DNA of 13,376 nucleotides, taken from positions 1-13,376 of the forward strand of contig CAMLRE010000015.1 in the NCBI GenBank assembly GCA_946482355.1, given 5' to 3'. The translations under genes and the position numbers were made by a program. Each line of letters begins with the position of its first letter. The stretch's first letter is position 1. The notes below the pieces were generated by a model, which saw nothing but the letters and a program-made list of their open reading frames with translations, had not been told where the DNA came from and ran no database searches. The DNA comes from an uncultured Bdellovibrio sp. Lineage in GTDB: Bacteria; Bdellovibrionota; Bdellovibrionia; Bdellovibrionales; Bdellovibrionaceae. Positions 1 through 8,645 of the stretch are shown here, in pieces.

Positions 1-2
1 CG

Positions 3-371
3 GTGACTTTAAAAGTCATCGGCAAAAACGGCGAAGTTTTATTTTCTGGTGAAAATGAAAGTGCACTTCCTAAAACCGTAGGTCAGGTTTCTGTTGATTT
101 TTTTAATCAAAACCAAATTCCTTTTGTTGGCGATATCGATGGTATCGTCAGCATTTATGGTCTTGGTTCAGACTTAGATGTTATTTCTGATACTGACATG
201 AAAGCTTACGGCTGGTGTTATTCAGTGAATGGCGTTGTTCCTGAAGATTTTGTACATAAAGTAAATGTTATTGATCAAAAAACAGAACTTATTTGGTTCT
301 ATGCTTACGCTTACTACAAAGCTGGTGAGTGGGTTGCGCAGTGCGTACGTTCTCATGAAGAAAAAATGTGA
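3..371 (+). CDS. DUF4430-like domain protein, probably 5'-partial
   Basis: The reading frame is open from the window edge and ends in TGA. The 122 visible residues look like one DUF4430 (transcobalamin-C-like) domain. An opening strand (TLKVIGKNGEVLFSG) is followed by a TVGQVSVDFF helix, a GW-CYSVNG core (about residues 70-78) and a closing strand ELIWFYAYAYY (about residues 95-105). The family pattern is 'gW.YsVNG ... dgD.IeW.Y'. Such domains are small beta-rich extracytoplasmic modules, sometimes linked to cobalamin-binding or surface proteins; no substrate can be read here. The GTG at base 3 may be an internal valine, because the domain begins at once and no signal peptide or ribosome binding site is visible. 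The true start probably lies upstream of the window. The 3' end overlaps the next gene by 17 bases, which suggests co-translation. Confidence 0.6.
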   Translation: MTLKVIGKNGEVLFSGENESALPKTVGQVSVDFFNQNQIPFVGDIDGIVSIYGLGSDLDVISDTDMKAYGWCYSVNGVVPEDFVHKVNVIDQKTELIWFYAYAYYKAGEWVAQCVRSHEEKM

Positions 372-654
372 GCGGTGCCATTCTGAGTTTTCTTGCGGTG
401 TAACTGATGGGGACAAAACGCCCTGCTGGTGTACCACCCTACCTCTTGCGCAAAATATTCCGTCAGAATTTCAAGATTGTTTATGTGCTAAGTGTTTGAA
501 TGAATTTACAAACACAGAAACCTCACCGACTTTCGTTCAAGAAAATAATGAGGATTACTATTTTGACACCAATGGTTTAATGGTTTTCTCAAGAAGTTAT
601 CATCTGAAGCGCGGCTACTGTTGTGGAAACGGTTGCCGCCATTGTCCCTATTAA
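355..654 (+). CDS. Cysteine-rich CWC / DUF5522 protein
   Basis: This 99-residue protein contains 12 cysteines. The N-terminal half carries CxxC (C5, C8), C14, CWC (24-26) and CLCxxC (42-47), matching the cysteine-rich CWC family. The C-terminal part has YHLKRGYCCGNGCRHCPY (residues 82-99), the hallmark of DUF5522. The paired clusters suggest one or two structural zinc sites or an Fe-S-like metal site; the biochemical role of both families is unknown. There is no signal peptide, so it is probably cytoplasmic. I chose ATG 355 because residue 2 onward reads KKKCERC. A longer frame from 265 would lie wholly inside the upstream gene and adds no domain sequence. No Shine-Dalgarno sequence is visible, so translation may depend on ribosomes finishing the upstream gene, which it overlaps by 17 bases. 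Confidence 0.8.
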   Translation: MKKKCERCHSEFSCGVTDGDKTPCWCTTLPLAQNIPSEFQDCLCAKCLNEFTNTETSPTFVQENNEDYYFDTNGLMVFSRSYHLKRGYCCGNGCRHCPY

Positions 655-717
655 AGCGTTTGCATTTTTTTTGCAGCCACATTACAAAAGCACCTCGTCG
701 AATCTGAGGTCGACTTT

Positions 718-724
718 AAAGGGA
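718..724 (+). promoter_or_regulatory. Ribosome binding site of the L,D-transpeptidase gene
   Basis: AAAGGGA lies 6 bases before ATG 731. It decides the start: the in-frame ATG at 725 sits directly against this site and is too close. A frame extension back to 623 runs over the upstream gene's end and gives no signal peptide at its N-terminus. Confidence 0.65.
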
Positions 725-730
725 ATGATT

Positions 731-1387
731 ATGAAAAAACAAATTTTAAAAACAATCGCGCTGATCACATTATTTTTATCAGCAGTTTTAGTTTACTCTG
801 AAGCACAAGCTCAAGAAGTTGTTGTAGCACCAACAGCTGTAGTTGAAGCCGAAGAAACGAATGCTTTAGAAGAATTAGATCCTGCGGCACCTAATATTGA
901 AGAAATCCTCCAAGAGATGGACCGTGAGTACATCCGTCAAACAGGCCAATTACCTTACATCATGCCTGACTTCTTAGAGATCTCTTGCCAACGTTATGAC
1001 TGCCCGGTTTACGCTGAAGTTAGAAAGAGCGAGCAAAGACTTTATTTATATGTTCGGGGTTCTTTAATTCACACGTGGTTAGTTTCTACGGGCGCCCCGA
1101 AAAATGAAACTCCATTATGGCAAGGTCATCCAAACGGACGTATCTACGATAAGTACTCTTCTAAAGCTAATCCAGGTGGTGATTACAAAGGTTTAGGCAA
1201 TATGCCTTACGCCGTGTTCTTACACGCCGGTTATGCTGTTCACGGAACAATTGAATCTAACTTTAAAAAATTAGGTACAAAAGCTTCTCATGGTTGTGTG
1301 CGCGTGCACCCTGATAATGGTTTAATCTTTAATCGTTTAGTTCGCCAATACGGCATTTCGGCGACTTGGGTTTCGATCATCGACTAG
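731..1387 (+). CDS. Secreted L,D-transpeptidase (YkuD domain)
   Basis: The 218-residue precursor begins with a clear signal peptide (MKKQ, then a hydrophobic stretch, AQA at about 25-27), so the enzyme is exported to the periplasm. An acidic linker (about 29-66) leads to the YkuD catalytic domain (about 93-217). The active site is visible: His171 in VHGT and SHGCVRV at 186-192, with Cys189 as nucleophile and Arg191. Family members cleave the tetrapeptide donor stem and form 3-3 peptidoglycan cross-links, attach lipoprotein or D-amino acids, or process muropeptides. In Bdellovibrio many paralogues remodel prey or self wall; which role this one has cannot be told. Cys86 and Cys91 (CQRYDC), outside the active site, could form a disulfide in the periplasm. 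The gene follows the CWC gene after 76 bases and precedes the kinase gene by 52. No strong promoter or terminator is seen on either side. Confidence 0.92.
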   Translation: MKKQILKTIALITLFLSAVLVYSEAQAQEVVVAPTAVVEAEETNALEELDPAAPNIEEILQEMDREYIRQTGQLPYIMPDFLEISCQRYDCPVYAEVRKSEQRLYLYVRGSLIHTWLVSTGAPKNETPLWQGHPNGRIYDKYSSKANPGGDYKGLGNMPYAVFLHAGYAVHGTIESNFKKLGTKASHGCVRVHPDNGLIFNRLVRQYGISATWVSIID

Positions 1388-1439
1388 TTCTAAAAATATT
1401 CTATACCTCGAGGGAAAACTCATCTAAAATTGAGCCTGC

Positions 1440-3950
1440 ATGAAAGATCAGTTTTCCCTTAGGCAAGCTTCGTTTGTCCGTTTTTGCATCGCCTTAACGT
1501 CTATTGTTTGCGTTTTAGTACTTATTGGCTGGGCCACTGACAACAATTCTTTAAAAGCTTTTATTCCCGGTTACATTTCTATGAAAGCCAACACTGCAGT
1601 TGGTTTACTGTTTTTTGCAGCTTCTTTATTTTTCTTTGAAGATCCAGAACGTTTTCTTTCGCGTAAACTATTTCGCCGCGCTTCGCTTTTTTTTGCCAGC
1701 CTTTCGTTTTTGATCGGCGCCTTAACGCTAAGCCAATATATTTTCAAAATTGATCTTGGAATTGATGAACTCTTGTTTAGTGATACTGCTCTTCCGGGGG
1801 CGCGTTTTCCCGCAGGACGTTTAGCTCCGGTGACAGCAATGAATTTTATGTTGATCACGGTGGCTGTATTTTTAAGTGCCAGCATCAAACCGCGCCTGCA
1901 GCGCTTTGGCCAAGCGATCATTTTTTTAGCCTTCTTAATTTCGTTTCAAGCTTTAATGGGCTATTTCTTGGGAGTTACTTATAACTTCGGCGCAGCCTTT
2001 TACACCCAAATGGCTCTGCACACTTCGATCTTATTTATCTTTTTAACGTTGGGCTTTTTATTTGCCCGTAAAAATATCGGTCTCATTAAAATTGCAACCT
2101 CTCCTTCGGTAGCCGGACGCAGTACGCGTTTACTTATCTCGGCGGCTATTGTTGTTCCACCAATGGTAAACTGGCTGCAGATTAGATTAGAACAAGCTGG
2201 TTACGCTGATGGTGACTTCGGTGTCTTACTTCGTGTAATGGGAAGTGTGGTTTTCTTTTCTTTAATCGTTTGGAAAATGGCCAACGATCTTTATAAAACC
2301 GAAGTTTTACAAGCTGAAACTGAAAATAAATTAATCGTTATTAATGCTGAATTAGAAAAACGCGTGGTTGAACGCACCGAGGCCGTTGTAAAAAACGAAG
2401 CCAAAGTGCGAGCCATTTTAGAATCGGCTTTTGATGCTATTGTTGGAATGGATGATAAAGGCATAGTCACCGAATGGAATCCTCGTGCTGAAGAAATATT
2501 TGGTTGGACAAAACAACAGGCTTTAGGCCAAAGAATGTCTGATTTGATTATTCCCCACCGTTACCGTGAGATGCATGAAAAAGGCCTGTCACACTTTATT
2601 AAAACCGGCGAAGGCCCGGTCTTAAACAGAAAAGTTGAAATTTCAGCACTTAAAAAAAATGGCGAAGAGTTTCCTGTCGAACTTTCAATTACTCCTCTTA
2701 AAATTGAAGGGCATTATATTTTCACAGCCTTTCTTTCTGATATCACCCAACGTAAAGAAGATGAAAAGAAATTAAAAGCTTTAAATATCGAACTCGAAAA
2801 ATCTGTGGGTGCCGCTCAACAAGCTTCTGAACTTAAGAGTTTCTTTTTAGCGAACATGAGTCACGAAATCAGAACACCGATCAATGGCGTCATCGGAATG
2901 ACTAACTTAGTTCTGGACACTGAATTATCGGCGCAACAGCGGGAGTACGTAGATATCATCCGTACTTCGGCCGACAGTTTACTGGCCATTGTAAATGATA
3001 TTTTAGACCTTTCAAAAATCGAGTCAGGAAAAATGGAGCTTGAAAAAATCGATTTCGAAATTTCAAGTTTAATGAATGATTTAACTAAATCGTTACGTCT
3101 TCCGGCTTTACAGAAAGGTTTAAATCTAAAAACCCTTATTTCTCCTGTTTTAACCGAAAACGTTATCGGTGATCCGGGTCGCATTCGCCAGATTCTTCTT
3201 AATCTTATCTCTAATGCAATTAAATTCACAGATTCAGGCGAAGTGATCGTGCGCGCGGCTGAAACAGTCCATTCAGACAAAGAAATGACTGTGCTCTTTG
3301 AAATCGAAGATTCTGGCATCGGTATTTCTGAAGAAAATATTAAAAAATTATTTGAACCTTTCGTTCAAGCCGACAGTTCAATGAGCCGCAGATTCGGTGG
3401 TACAGGGTTAGGCCTTTCTATCTGCCAAAGACTAATTGAAATGATGAATGGAAAAATCGGCGTAAACAGCGCTGAAAATAAAGGTTCAACTTTCTGGTTT
3501 GAGATCACTTTTGCTAAATCAGAAAATAAACATGTTAGCCAAATTCATGGTTTTGAACAAGATGTGGCTACACTCAAAACCGGACGTATCTTAGTGGTTG
3601 AAGATAACTTCGTTAATCAAAAAGTAGCCCGCGCCATGTTAGAAAAAATCGGTCACCGCGTAGACACTGTTGGTAATGGCTTGGAAGCTCTTTCGGCTTT
3701 GGAGCAGTTTCCGTATGATGTGGTGTTGATGGATTGTCAAATGCCTGAAATGGATGGTTTTGAAGCCACAGAAGTGATTCGCAGCCAAAAAAGAGCAAAG
3801 ATACCCTCAAAAATTCCGATTATTGCCATGACCGCCAATGCTCTTTCAGGCGATAAAGAGCGCTGTATCGCAGCCGGTATGGATGACTATATTTCAAAAC
3901 CTGTTAATATTAATGTCTTAAATAAAATCTTACAAAAGTGGTTACCATGA
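1440..3950 (+). CDS. Membrane hybrid sensor histidine kinase (8 TM-PAS-HisKA-HATPase-REC)
   Basis: The 836 residues form a complete hybrid kinase. The N-terminal 280 or so contain about eight hydrophobic segments (first at about 14-32, last at about 262-280) with little periplasmic loop, a membrane sensor I cannot name. A helical linker (about 284-322) leads to a PAS domain (about 322-440; GIVTEWNPRAEEIFG). HisKA follows, with phospho-acceptor His475 in MSHEIRTP. The HATPase domain has an N box (NLISNAIKF, about 585-595), a G1 box DSGIGIS and a G2 box GGTGLGLS. The C-terminal REC domain (about 712-836) has VVEDN and phospho-acceptor Asp765 in LMDCQMPEMDG. There is no DNA-binding output domain, so phosphate must pass to an unlinked partner or act on a protein partner. 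The start has only a weak ribosome binding site (TGAG). The stop overlaps the next gene's start. Confidence 0.95.
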   Translation: MKDQFSLRQASFVRFCIALTSIVCVLVLIGWATDNNSLKAFIPGYISMKANTAVGLLFFAASLFFFEDPERFLSRKLFRRASLFFASLSFLIGALTLSQYIFKIDLGIDELLFSDTALPGARFPAGRLAPVTAMNFMLITVAVFLSASIKPRLQRFGQAIIFLAFLISFQALMGYFLGVTYNFGAAFYTQMALHTSILFIFLTLGFLFARKNIGLIKIATSPSVAGRSTRLLISAAIVVPPMVNWLQIRLEQAGYADGDFGVLLRVMGSVVFFSLIVWKMANDLYKTEVLQAETENKLIVINAELEKRVVERTEAVVKNEAKVRAILESAFDAIVGMDDKGIVTEWNPRAEEIFGWTKQQALGQRMSDLIIPHRYREMHEKGLSHFIKTGEGPVLNRKVEISALKKNGEEFPVELSITPLKIEGHYIFTAFLSDITQRKEDEKKLKALNIELEKSVGAAQQASELKSFFLANMSHEIRTPINGVIGMTNLVLDTELSAQQREYVDIIRTSADSLLAIVNDILDLSKIESGKMELEKIDFEISSLMNDLTKSLRLPALQKGLNLKTLISPVLTENVIGDPGRIRQILLNLISNAIKFTDSGEVIVRAAETVHSDKEMTVLFEIEDSGIGISEENIKKLFEPFVQADSSMSRRFGGTGLGLSICQRLIEMMNGKIGVNSAENKGSTFWFEITFAKSENKHVSQIHGFEQDVATLKTGRILVVEDNFVNQKVARAMLEKIGHRVDTVGNGLEALSALEQFPYDVVLMDCQMPEMDGFEATEVIRSQKRAKIPSKIPIIAMTANALSGDKERCIAAGMDDYISKPVNINVLNKILQKWLP

Positions 3951-4525
3951 GTATTGAAGCTTTACTTCCGTTTATCAAAGAAATTGACCGTCTTAAATTA
4001 ATCGAGCGCAACACCCCGATTCATGCCGGTGGACGCGTTGAAAATACAGCTGAACACAGCTGGCATCTGGCGATGACCGTTTTAGTGTTCGAAAAAATGT
4101 CGCCGCAAAAATTAGATATTAACAAAGCCGTTAAAATGGCGCTTCTTCATGACATCGTTGAAATCGATGCCGGTGATGTGATCGTTTATGCTGAACAGCC
4201 CAATAAAAAAGAAAAAGAAGCCAAAGCGCGCGACCGTATTTTTGGTCTTTTACCTGAAGCCATTGCCAATGAATTTATGGCTATCTGGAATGAATTTGAA
4301 GATGGCCAGTCAGCTGAAGCTAAATTTGTTTCTGCGATTGATCGCTTTTTACCGCTTTATTCAAATTATTTAAACGGCGGTTATTCTTGGAAAAATCATA
4401 ACGTAAAAGCAGATAAAGTTATTACTAAGTGTGAACCACCTATCACGGGCGGGCTTCCAGAACTTTGGACTGTAGCTCAACGTATGATTAACGAATCCAT
4501 TGAAAATGGAAATTTAAAAGCCTAA
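3947..4525 (+). CDS. HD-domain phosphohydrolase, YfbR/HDDC2-like (HD_3)
   Basis: This 192-residue protein is close to the usual length for the HD_3 / YfbR / HDDC2 family. That family includes metal-dependent 5'-deoxynucleotidases acting on deoxynucleoside monophosphates. The metal ligands are in the expected order: His37 in ENTAEHSWH, His68-Asp69 in LLHDIVEIDAGD, and Asp132 in SAIDRF. Glu72 and Asp77 are the conserved residues after the HD pair. It lacks a signal peptide and should be cytoplasmic. ATG 3947 was chosen because it forms an ATGA overlap with the kinase stop and begins the conserved helix; a GTG at 3938 would add only three residues. The exact substrate is inferred from family only. 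Coupling to a histidine kinase is unusual and hints that the hydrolase level is tied to the kinase, though the two may simply share an operon. Confidence 0.88.
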   Translation: MSIEALLPFIKEIDRLKLIERNTPIHAGGRVENTAEHSWHLAMTVLVFEKMSPQKLDINKAVKMALLHDIVEIDAGDVIVYAEQPNKKEKEAKARDRIFGLLPEAIANEFMAIWNEFEDGQSAEAKFVSAIDRFLPLYSNYLNGGYSWKNHNVKADKVITKCEPPITGGLPELWTVAQRMINESIENGNLKA

Positions 4526-4544
4526 GAGTTGCTAAGTTAAAACT

Positions 4545-7500
4545 TTACGGGTTTGTGTATTCAGCAATCCCGTACAAGTTACCCTGCTTATACGCAAAAA
4601 TTAAAGAATTTCGACCGGCATCGTAGAATAACGAATTTGATGAGCACTTCATTGAGCTGATCGGTAAAGGTAAGGCTGTTTCAACATTCGTTGTGATATT
4701 TCGTTTATATAAGTTACCCGCTGTTGAACAATAGAAAATAAAATCATCACCACCCGATTTATAGAAATCATAAGATAAAATCGCATTATTCATGGTTTCA
4801 AATAATGTGGCGACTCCACCCATTGAAGGTAAAGAGTATAAGCTTGTTTGACCGCGGATTGTGTATAACCAGTTCCCCGTTGTTGAATCAAACGTATAGC
4901 GCGTTTGCACTGAATCCGTTTGCGTATGAGGAATTGAACAAGTTGTTGTACTTACGCCAACGCACACCGTACCACTTGTTGAAGTTATAATTGAATCAAC
5001 TCCGTAAATATTTGTACTGACCATCGTGCTTTGATTAATCATACGCATCGTATTTTTTGTGCCCGTAACACCATAGCTTGATGGCACATAAGCTAATAAC
5101 CCGTCAGCATTTAAGCCAACATAACTTACACGCGCCACTGAATCTTGCACCACATTACTTGCCTGAGTTACCCAAAGCCCTGTTGTTAAGTTGATGTAGG
5201 CCACATTATTGGCGCTTGAATAGTGATATAAACGGTTATTCGCGCTATCGATTAAAAATCCACAAGGCATACCCCAGCCGCAGTTAGGAAGTCTTGAGGT
5301 GGTAGCACTTGCGCCAATTGTTGGCGAGCCACGTAATGTATTACCAGCCACAAGTTGTAAGTTACCACCGGTTAATGAAAATTTTAAAATTTGATTTTCT
5401 TGTTCGTTTTTAACATAGATATCGTTGCCATTTTTTTCAAAGAAAGCGATTTGTGAATAGCGCGCGCTGATTGGATTATAACCCACACCGAAGTTTCTTG
5501 GCTGGCCACCGATCGTTTGTACTAAGCCACTTGAATCGACAGTACGCAATACGCCGAGATCAACGAAATAAATTCTTCCAAACTCAGTCACAAAAGCTGA
5601 CATCGCAACCATCGGGCATGATAAGGCCGGAGTTCCGTCATCGCAGCGACCATTCACGCCGTTACCTACCACCGTTACGAATGTGTTTGTTACCGGATCA
5701 TATTTTCTGATTGTTCCACGACCGTGCCATAAGACATAAATATTTCCATCAAGACCTGTGAACTTAGCTGATGACCACGTTGTTTGCGGAGGGTGCGGCG
5801 CTGTGGCCTCGCCCGTTGTGAGATCAAAATTTGTATTGTAATACGGATAAGTGGCCGTGGCAGATCCACAAGCAGCATTTGTTGTTGAACTCATACGGCG
5901 CATGATTTTAGTAATATTAGAATCAGCTTTTGTAAATGCGATCGCGGCATTTGCCCCAGGACAAGCTACGTTATCATAAGTAGCCCGCCAAGAAGCCATG
6001 TCATCTGTACCAACACCAGTTAAAGCGATATATTTTTTAACTTTTGAATCTGTCGGGTCAAAGTACCAGATCTCGTTTGATTTATTAAAATAAATTCGAC
6101 CATTTGGCATCACGGTCATTTGATCTGAATAGCTTGAAGAAATACTTGCTGAAAGTGCGGCTGCTCCGTCTGAGGTATCAGCTCCGCCACCGAACAATGT
6201 TGAAATTGTCCACGGTGTGGTGTGCGTGTCGATTTTTCTGACTTTATTGTAATCCCAGATCAGAACATTGTCGTCGTAATCAATGGCCATTCGAGACATT
6301 GCTCTGAAAGTGGCATTAAAAACATTACCGCCGTCGCCTGAAGCTGTTCCCGTTTGTAAAGCTACATCACGAATAATACCATCATGCGGAGAAACATAAA
6401 CTAAACCGCGGCCATAACTTCTAAAAAACACATAACCTGTTTTCGTAACAACGATGGCTTGGTTATCATGATCATCATTGTACGTTGGCTCGTTCGGTGA
6501 AAATAACATCGCATTTGTAGCCATACCGCCGATACCTAAACTTGTATTACCAGAAAGAAATTTGACGGGCCCGGTATTTAACGGGTTTGACATATCAAAT
6601 ACAATTGAACCACCCGTATCGGTCACAACTAATTTAATGCGGTAATAACTGCTAACCGGCGAACCCACAGTCCATTTGTAACAACCAGTTTCAGCACCCG
6701 TGATCGTACAACCGCCGTTAATAGAATTATTAAGGCCGGTAGCAATTGTCGTATAAGTTGAATCATTGGTTGTATAATATAAAGCTACATTGCCTGAGGG
6801 AATAGGATGATTATCATCAATGGTCCATTTAATATAAAGATCATTACCGATTGTAACTGTCGTATCACTCACCCCTAATGGTGAGGCCGAGTTATCAAAA
6901 CCTGCCGCTAAAATATTTGAAAGCGTTGGCGGAGGATCTGGCGAATAATTCATAGTAAACGCATCAACAGCTGATGTACTTGTCATTGAACTAATTAAGT
7001 TCGCCGAATTTTTATACCAAACGGTAACGTTATAATCCCCAACCACCGAACCTAATTGATATTGGTAATTGCTAATCGTTAATGTTGTACTCGTAGCTAC
7101 ACTGATTGAACTTAATGTTGTCCAGCACGAATCACCTACGCTTGGAACAGTTGTGTTATTGTAGCGAAAACAAAAAGCGGTAATATCTGTTGTGTCATCT
7201 TGTGCAGAAAAATTCACAAGAACATTTTTATTTCCGGTGTGTGAGACGCCATTGTTAATAACTAATGACACAGGAACTGGAGGTGTTGAATCCACGGTGA
7301 AAGCCACTGACTGTGGTAAAGAAACCATTCCTAAATCATCAATTGCCCATAAATATAAATTTTTATGGCCGTTGGTTCCGTCTAAAGTTAAATCTAAAGT
7401 TTGCGTGCCACTTGTTGTGCAATCCATATTAAATTGCGCAATACCCGGAATCACATTACTGTCGGTTAGGGCCATATGCGAAAAGCTTTCACAATTTGCC

Positions 7501-8576
7501 ATATTAAGACCCGTCGAAATATTTAATTTAATTGTATTTGTCGTGCGTGGACTTGGTGTACTTGCGTGAATAGAAAGTGCCGGAGCCGTTGGTTGAATAT
7601 TGTTACCCACCGTGATCGCAAAAGTTTTTGCATAATATGGTTTTGAAATATCGATATCGCCGCTTCCGTTATTTTTACCCACGTAAAGATCTATTTGGTG
7701 AAGACCTGCGGCATTAGCATGCGGGATATAATTCCAGGTTTTAGCCGATGACTTAACAACACCGTCTAACTTCCATTTATAAACAAAAGAATAATTTGGA
7801 TCGATATGAAAAGCGCCGACGGTAAAAGCCGTGACCTGCTGTTCATTTAAAATCGCTGTCGGTTGCACAAATTGAATTTCAGGTTTTACATCTTTAATCA
7901 CCGAAGGCGATGCCCCAAAGATTTCAGTGAACTTGGCCGCAGAGGCAGCCCCGTTTGTCAGTGAATCAATGGCTTCTTGAGTTGTTGAACCCGTGATCGT
8001 GTTAAGTAACTGGTCAACTTCGGTTTTTTCGGCTTCGTTTAATTTTTTACTGACCAAGGCTCCGGCATTCACAATTTGTGAAATAACAGTTGTTCTGGCA
8101 TTGATATCTTGTTCAGTATTAAAGCCAGTTACCGGACGGTCCATAAAATCGCCGTTGCAATCTTCGGCTTTAACTACAAGCCCCACCGTTGAAGCTGAAT
8201 CATCGATTCCTAATTCTTGTAAATCAAATGAGTAATGGTTAGTGGCATTTACCGTTGTCGAAGCTAATGGTGAACTTCCCTGGATCGTGCCATCGCTTTG
8301 TAAACGGTAAAGCTTCACCGTTAATGGCTCGCTACAATCCATGGCTGAAACTGACTGTGATAGTTTTTGATAACCAAGACTGCTGACAGAAAACCCCGTC
8401 ACCTGGCCCGATACGATGATCGGTGCCATGCCCGGTCTGTACAGCGGAAGATTTTCTGACATCGCATCGAAGAAAAGTTTATGACATGAAGAAAAGAAAA
8501 TAAATGAAGTAATCAGAACTAAATTTCTGACCAGTGAACGAGACAATAAACAACGAAACGTACTATACGTCTTCAC
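4545..8576 (-). CDS. Giant surface lipoprotein with Ig-like modules and C-terminal beta-propeller
   Basis: The 1343-residue protein starts with a basic-hydrophobic signal ending in FFSSC, a lipobox-like site with Cys31 as the likely lipidated residue, so it should sit on the outer membrane or cell surface. Residues from about 50 to 230 form a non-repetitive N-terminal region. From about 230 to 665 there are several beta-sandwich modules of PKD/Ig type; one opens at DSTPPVPVSLV (about residue 430) with the phrasing typical of bacterial Ig-like repeats. From about 670 to the end are NHL-like propeller blades, with G-x-G-D/A-x-x-A patterns, GNIYVLW, GRIYF and NRLYHY strands, and IRK and VRK turns. 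Sequence family and ligand are unrecognised; adhesion or prey contact is inference. Serine, threonine and asparagine are very frequent. The start is GTG. It lies 69 bases after the peroxiredoxin gene, same strand; its 3' end converges on the HD gene 19 bases away. Confidence 0.88.
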   Translation of the reverse strand: MKTYSTFRCLLSRSLVRNLVLITSFIFFSSCHKLFFDAMSENLPLYRPGMAPIIVSGQVTGFSVSSLGYQKLSQSVSAMDCSEPLTVKLYRLQSDGTIQGSSPLASTTVNATNHYSFDLQELGIDDSASTVGLVVKAEDCNGDFMDRPVTGFNTEQDINARTTVISQIVNAGALVSKKLNEAEKTEVDQLLNTITGSTTQEAIDSLTNGAASAAKFTEIFGASPSVIKDVKPEIQFVQPTAILNEQQVTAFTVGAFHIDPNYSFVYKWKLDGVVKSSAKTWNYIPHANAAGLHQIDLYVGKNNGSGDIDISKPYYAKTFAITVGNNIQPTAPALSIHASTPSPRTTNTIKLNISTGLNMANCESFSHMALTDSNVIPGIAQFNMDCTTSGTQTLDLTLDGTNGHKNLYLWAIDDLGMVSLPQSVAFTVDSTPPVPVSLVINNGVSHTGNKNVLVNFSAQDDTTDITAFCFRYNNTTVPSVGDSCWTTLSSISVATSTTLTISNYQYQLGSVVGDYNVTVWYKNSANLISSMTSTSAVDAFTMNYSPDPPPTLSNILAAGFDNSASPLGVSDTTVTIGNDLYIKWTIDDNHPIPSGNVALYYTTNDSTYTTIATGLNNSINGGCTITGAETGCYKWTVGSPVSSYYRIKLVVTDTGGSIVFDMSNPLNTGPVKFLSGNTSLGIGGMATNAMLFSPNEPTYNDDHDNQAIVVTKTGYVFFRSYGRGLVYVSPHDGIIRDVALQTGTASGDGGNVFNATFRAMSRMAIDYDDNVLIWDYNKVRKIDTHTTPWTISTLFGGGADTSDGAAALSASISSSYSDQMTVMPNGRIYFNKSNEIWYFDPTDSKVKKYIALTGVGTDDMASWRATYDNVACPGANAAIAFTKADSNITKIMRRMSSTTNAACGSATATYPYYNTNFDLTTGEATAPHPPQTTWSSAKFTGLDGNIYVLWHGRGTIRKYDPVTNTFVTVVGNGVNGRCDDGTPALSCPMVAMSAFVTEFGRIYFVDLGVLRTVDSSGLVQTIGGQPRNFGVGYNPISARYSQIAFFEKNGNDIYVKNEQENQILKFSLTGGNLQLVAGNTLRGSPTIGASATTSRLPNCGWGMPCGFLIDSANNRLYHYSSANNVAYINLTTGLWVTQASNVVQDSVARVSYVGLNADGLLAYVPSSYGVTGTKNTMRMINQSTMVSTNIYGVDSIITSTSGTVCVGVSTTTCSIPHTQTDSVQTRYTFDSTTGNWLYTIRGQTSLYSLPSMGGVATLFETMNNAILSYDFYKSGGDDFIFYCSTAGNLYKRNITTNVETALPLPISSMKCSSNSLFYDAGRNSLIFAYKQGNLYGIAEYTNP

Positions 8577-8581
8577 CCTCT
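8577..8581 (-). promoter_or_regulatory. Oddly placed ribosome binding site of the giant lipoprotein gene
   Basis: On the minus strand AGAGG touches the GTG start codon (8574-8576) with no spacer. This is closer than usual, so initiation may be weak. An in-frame stop two codons upstream excludes an earlier start. A TTG at 8544-8546 (codon 11) would also give a valid lipoprotein signal but has no Shine-Dalgarno sequence. GTG is kept as the start. Confidence 0.4.
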
Positions 8582-8645
8582 AACTATCGGGTTTTCAGAC
8601 GTAGGCCTTAACAATTTTTCTTATTTTGAAACGTTGATTTTTAAC

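Noticed and set aside
623..730. N-terminal extension of the L,D-transpeptidase frame
   Set aside because: It overlaps the upstream gene's end, has no export signal at its start, and a good ribosome binding site plus signal peptide begin at 731.
655..730. Possible terminator from the T-run at about 663-671 and the ACCTC/GAGGT pair
   Set aside because: The T-run precedes rather than follows the weak 5-base stem, so no intrinsic terminator is formed.
2861..3319. 152-codon open frame opposite the kinase gene
   Set aside because: It lies wholly inside the well-supported HisKA/HATPase coding region and has no protein-like motifs; it is a shadow.
3938..3946. Earlier GTG start for the HD-domain protein
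   Set aside because: ATG 3947 gives the typical ATGA overlap and the conserved N-terminus; three extra residues add nothing.
4526..4544. Possible bidirectional terminator AAGTTAAAACTT between convergent genes
   Set aside because: The arms are short and AT-only, so the stem would be too weak to call.
7192..7569. 125-codon open frame on the plus strand inside the giant lipoprotein gene
   Set aside because: It lies fully within a gene with continuous domain structure on the other strand.
8577..8645. Promoter for the giant lipoprotein gene
   Set aside because: The 69-base gap is AT-rich but has no convincing -35/-10 pair; read-through from the peroxiredoxin gene is as likely.
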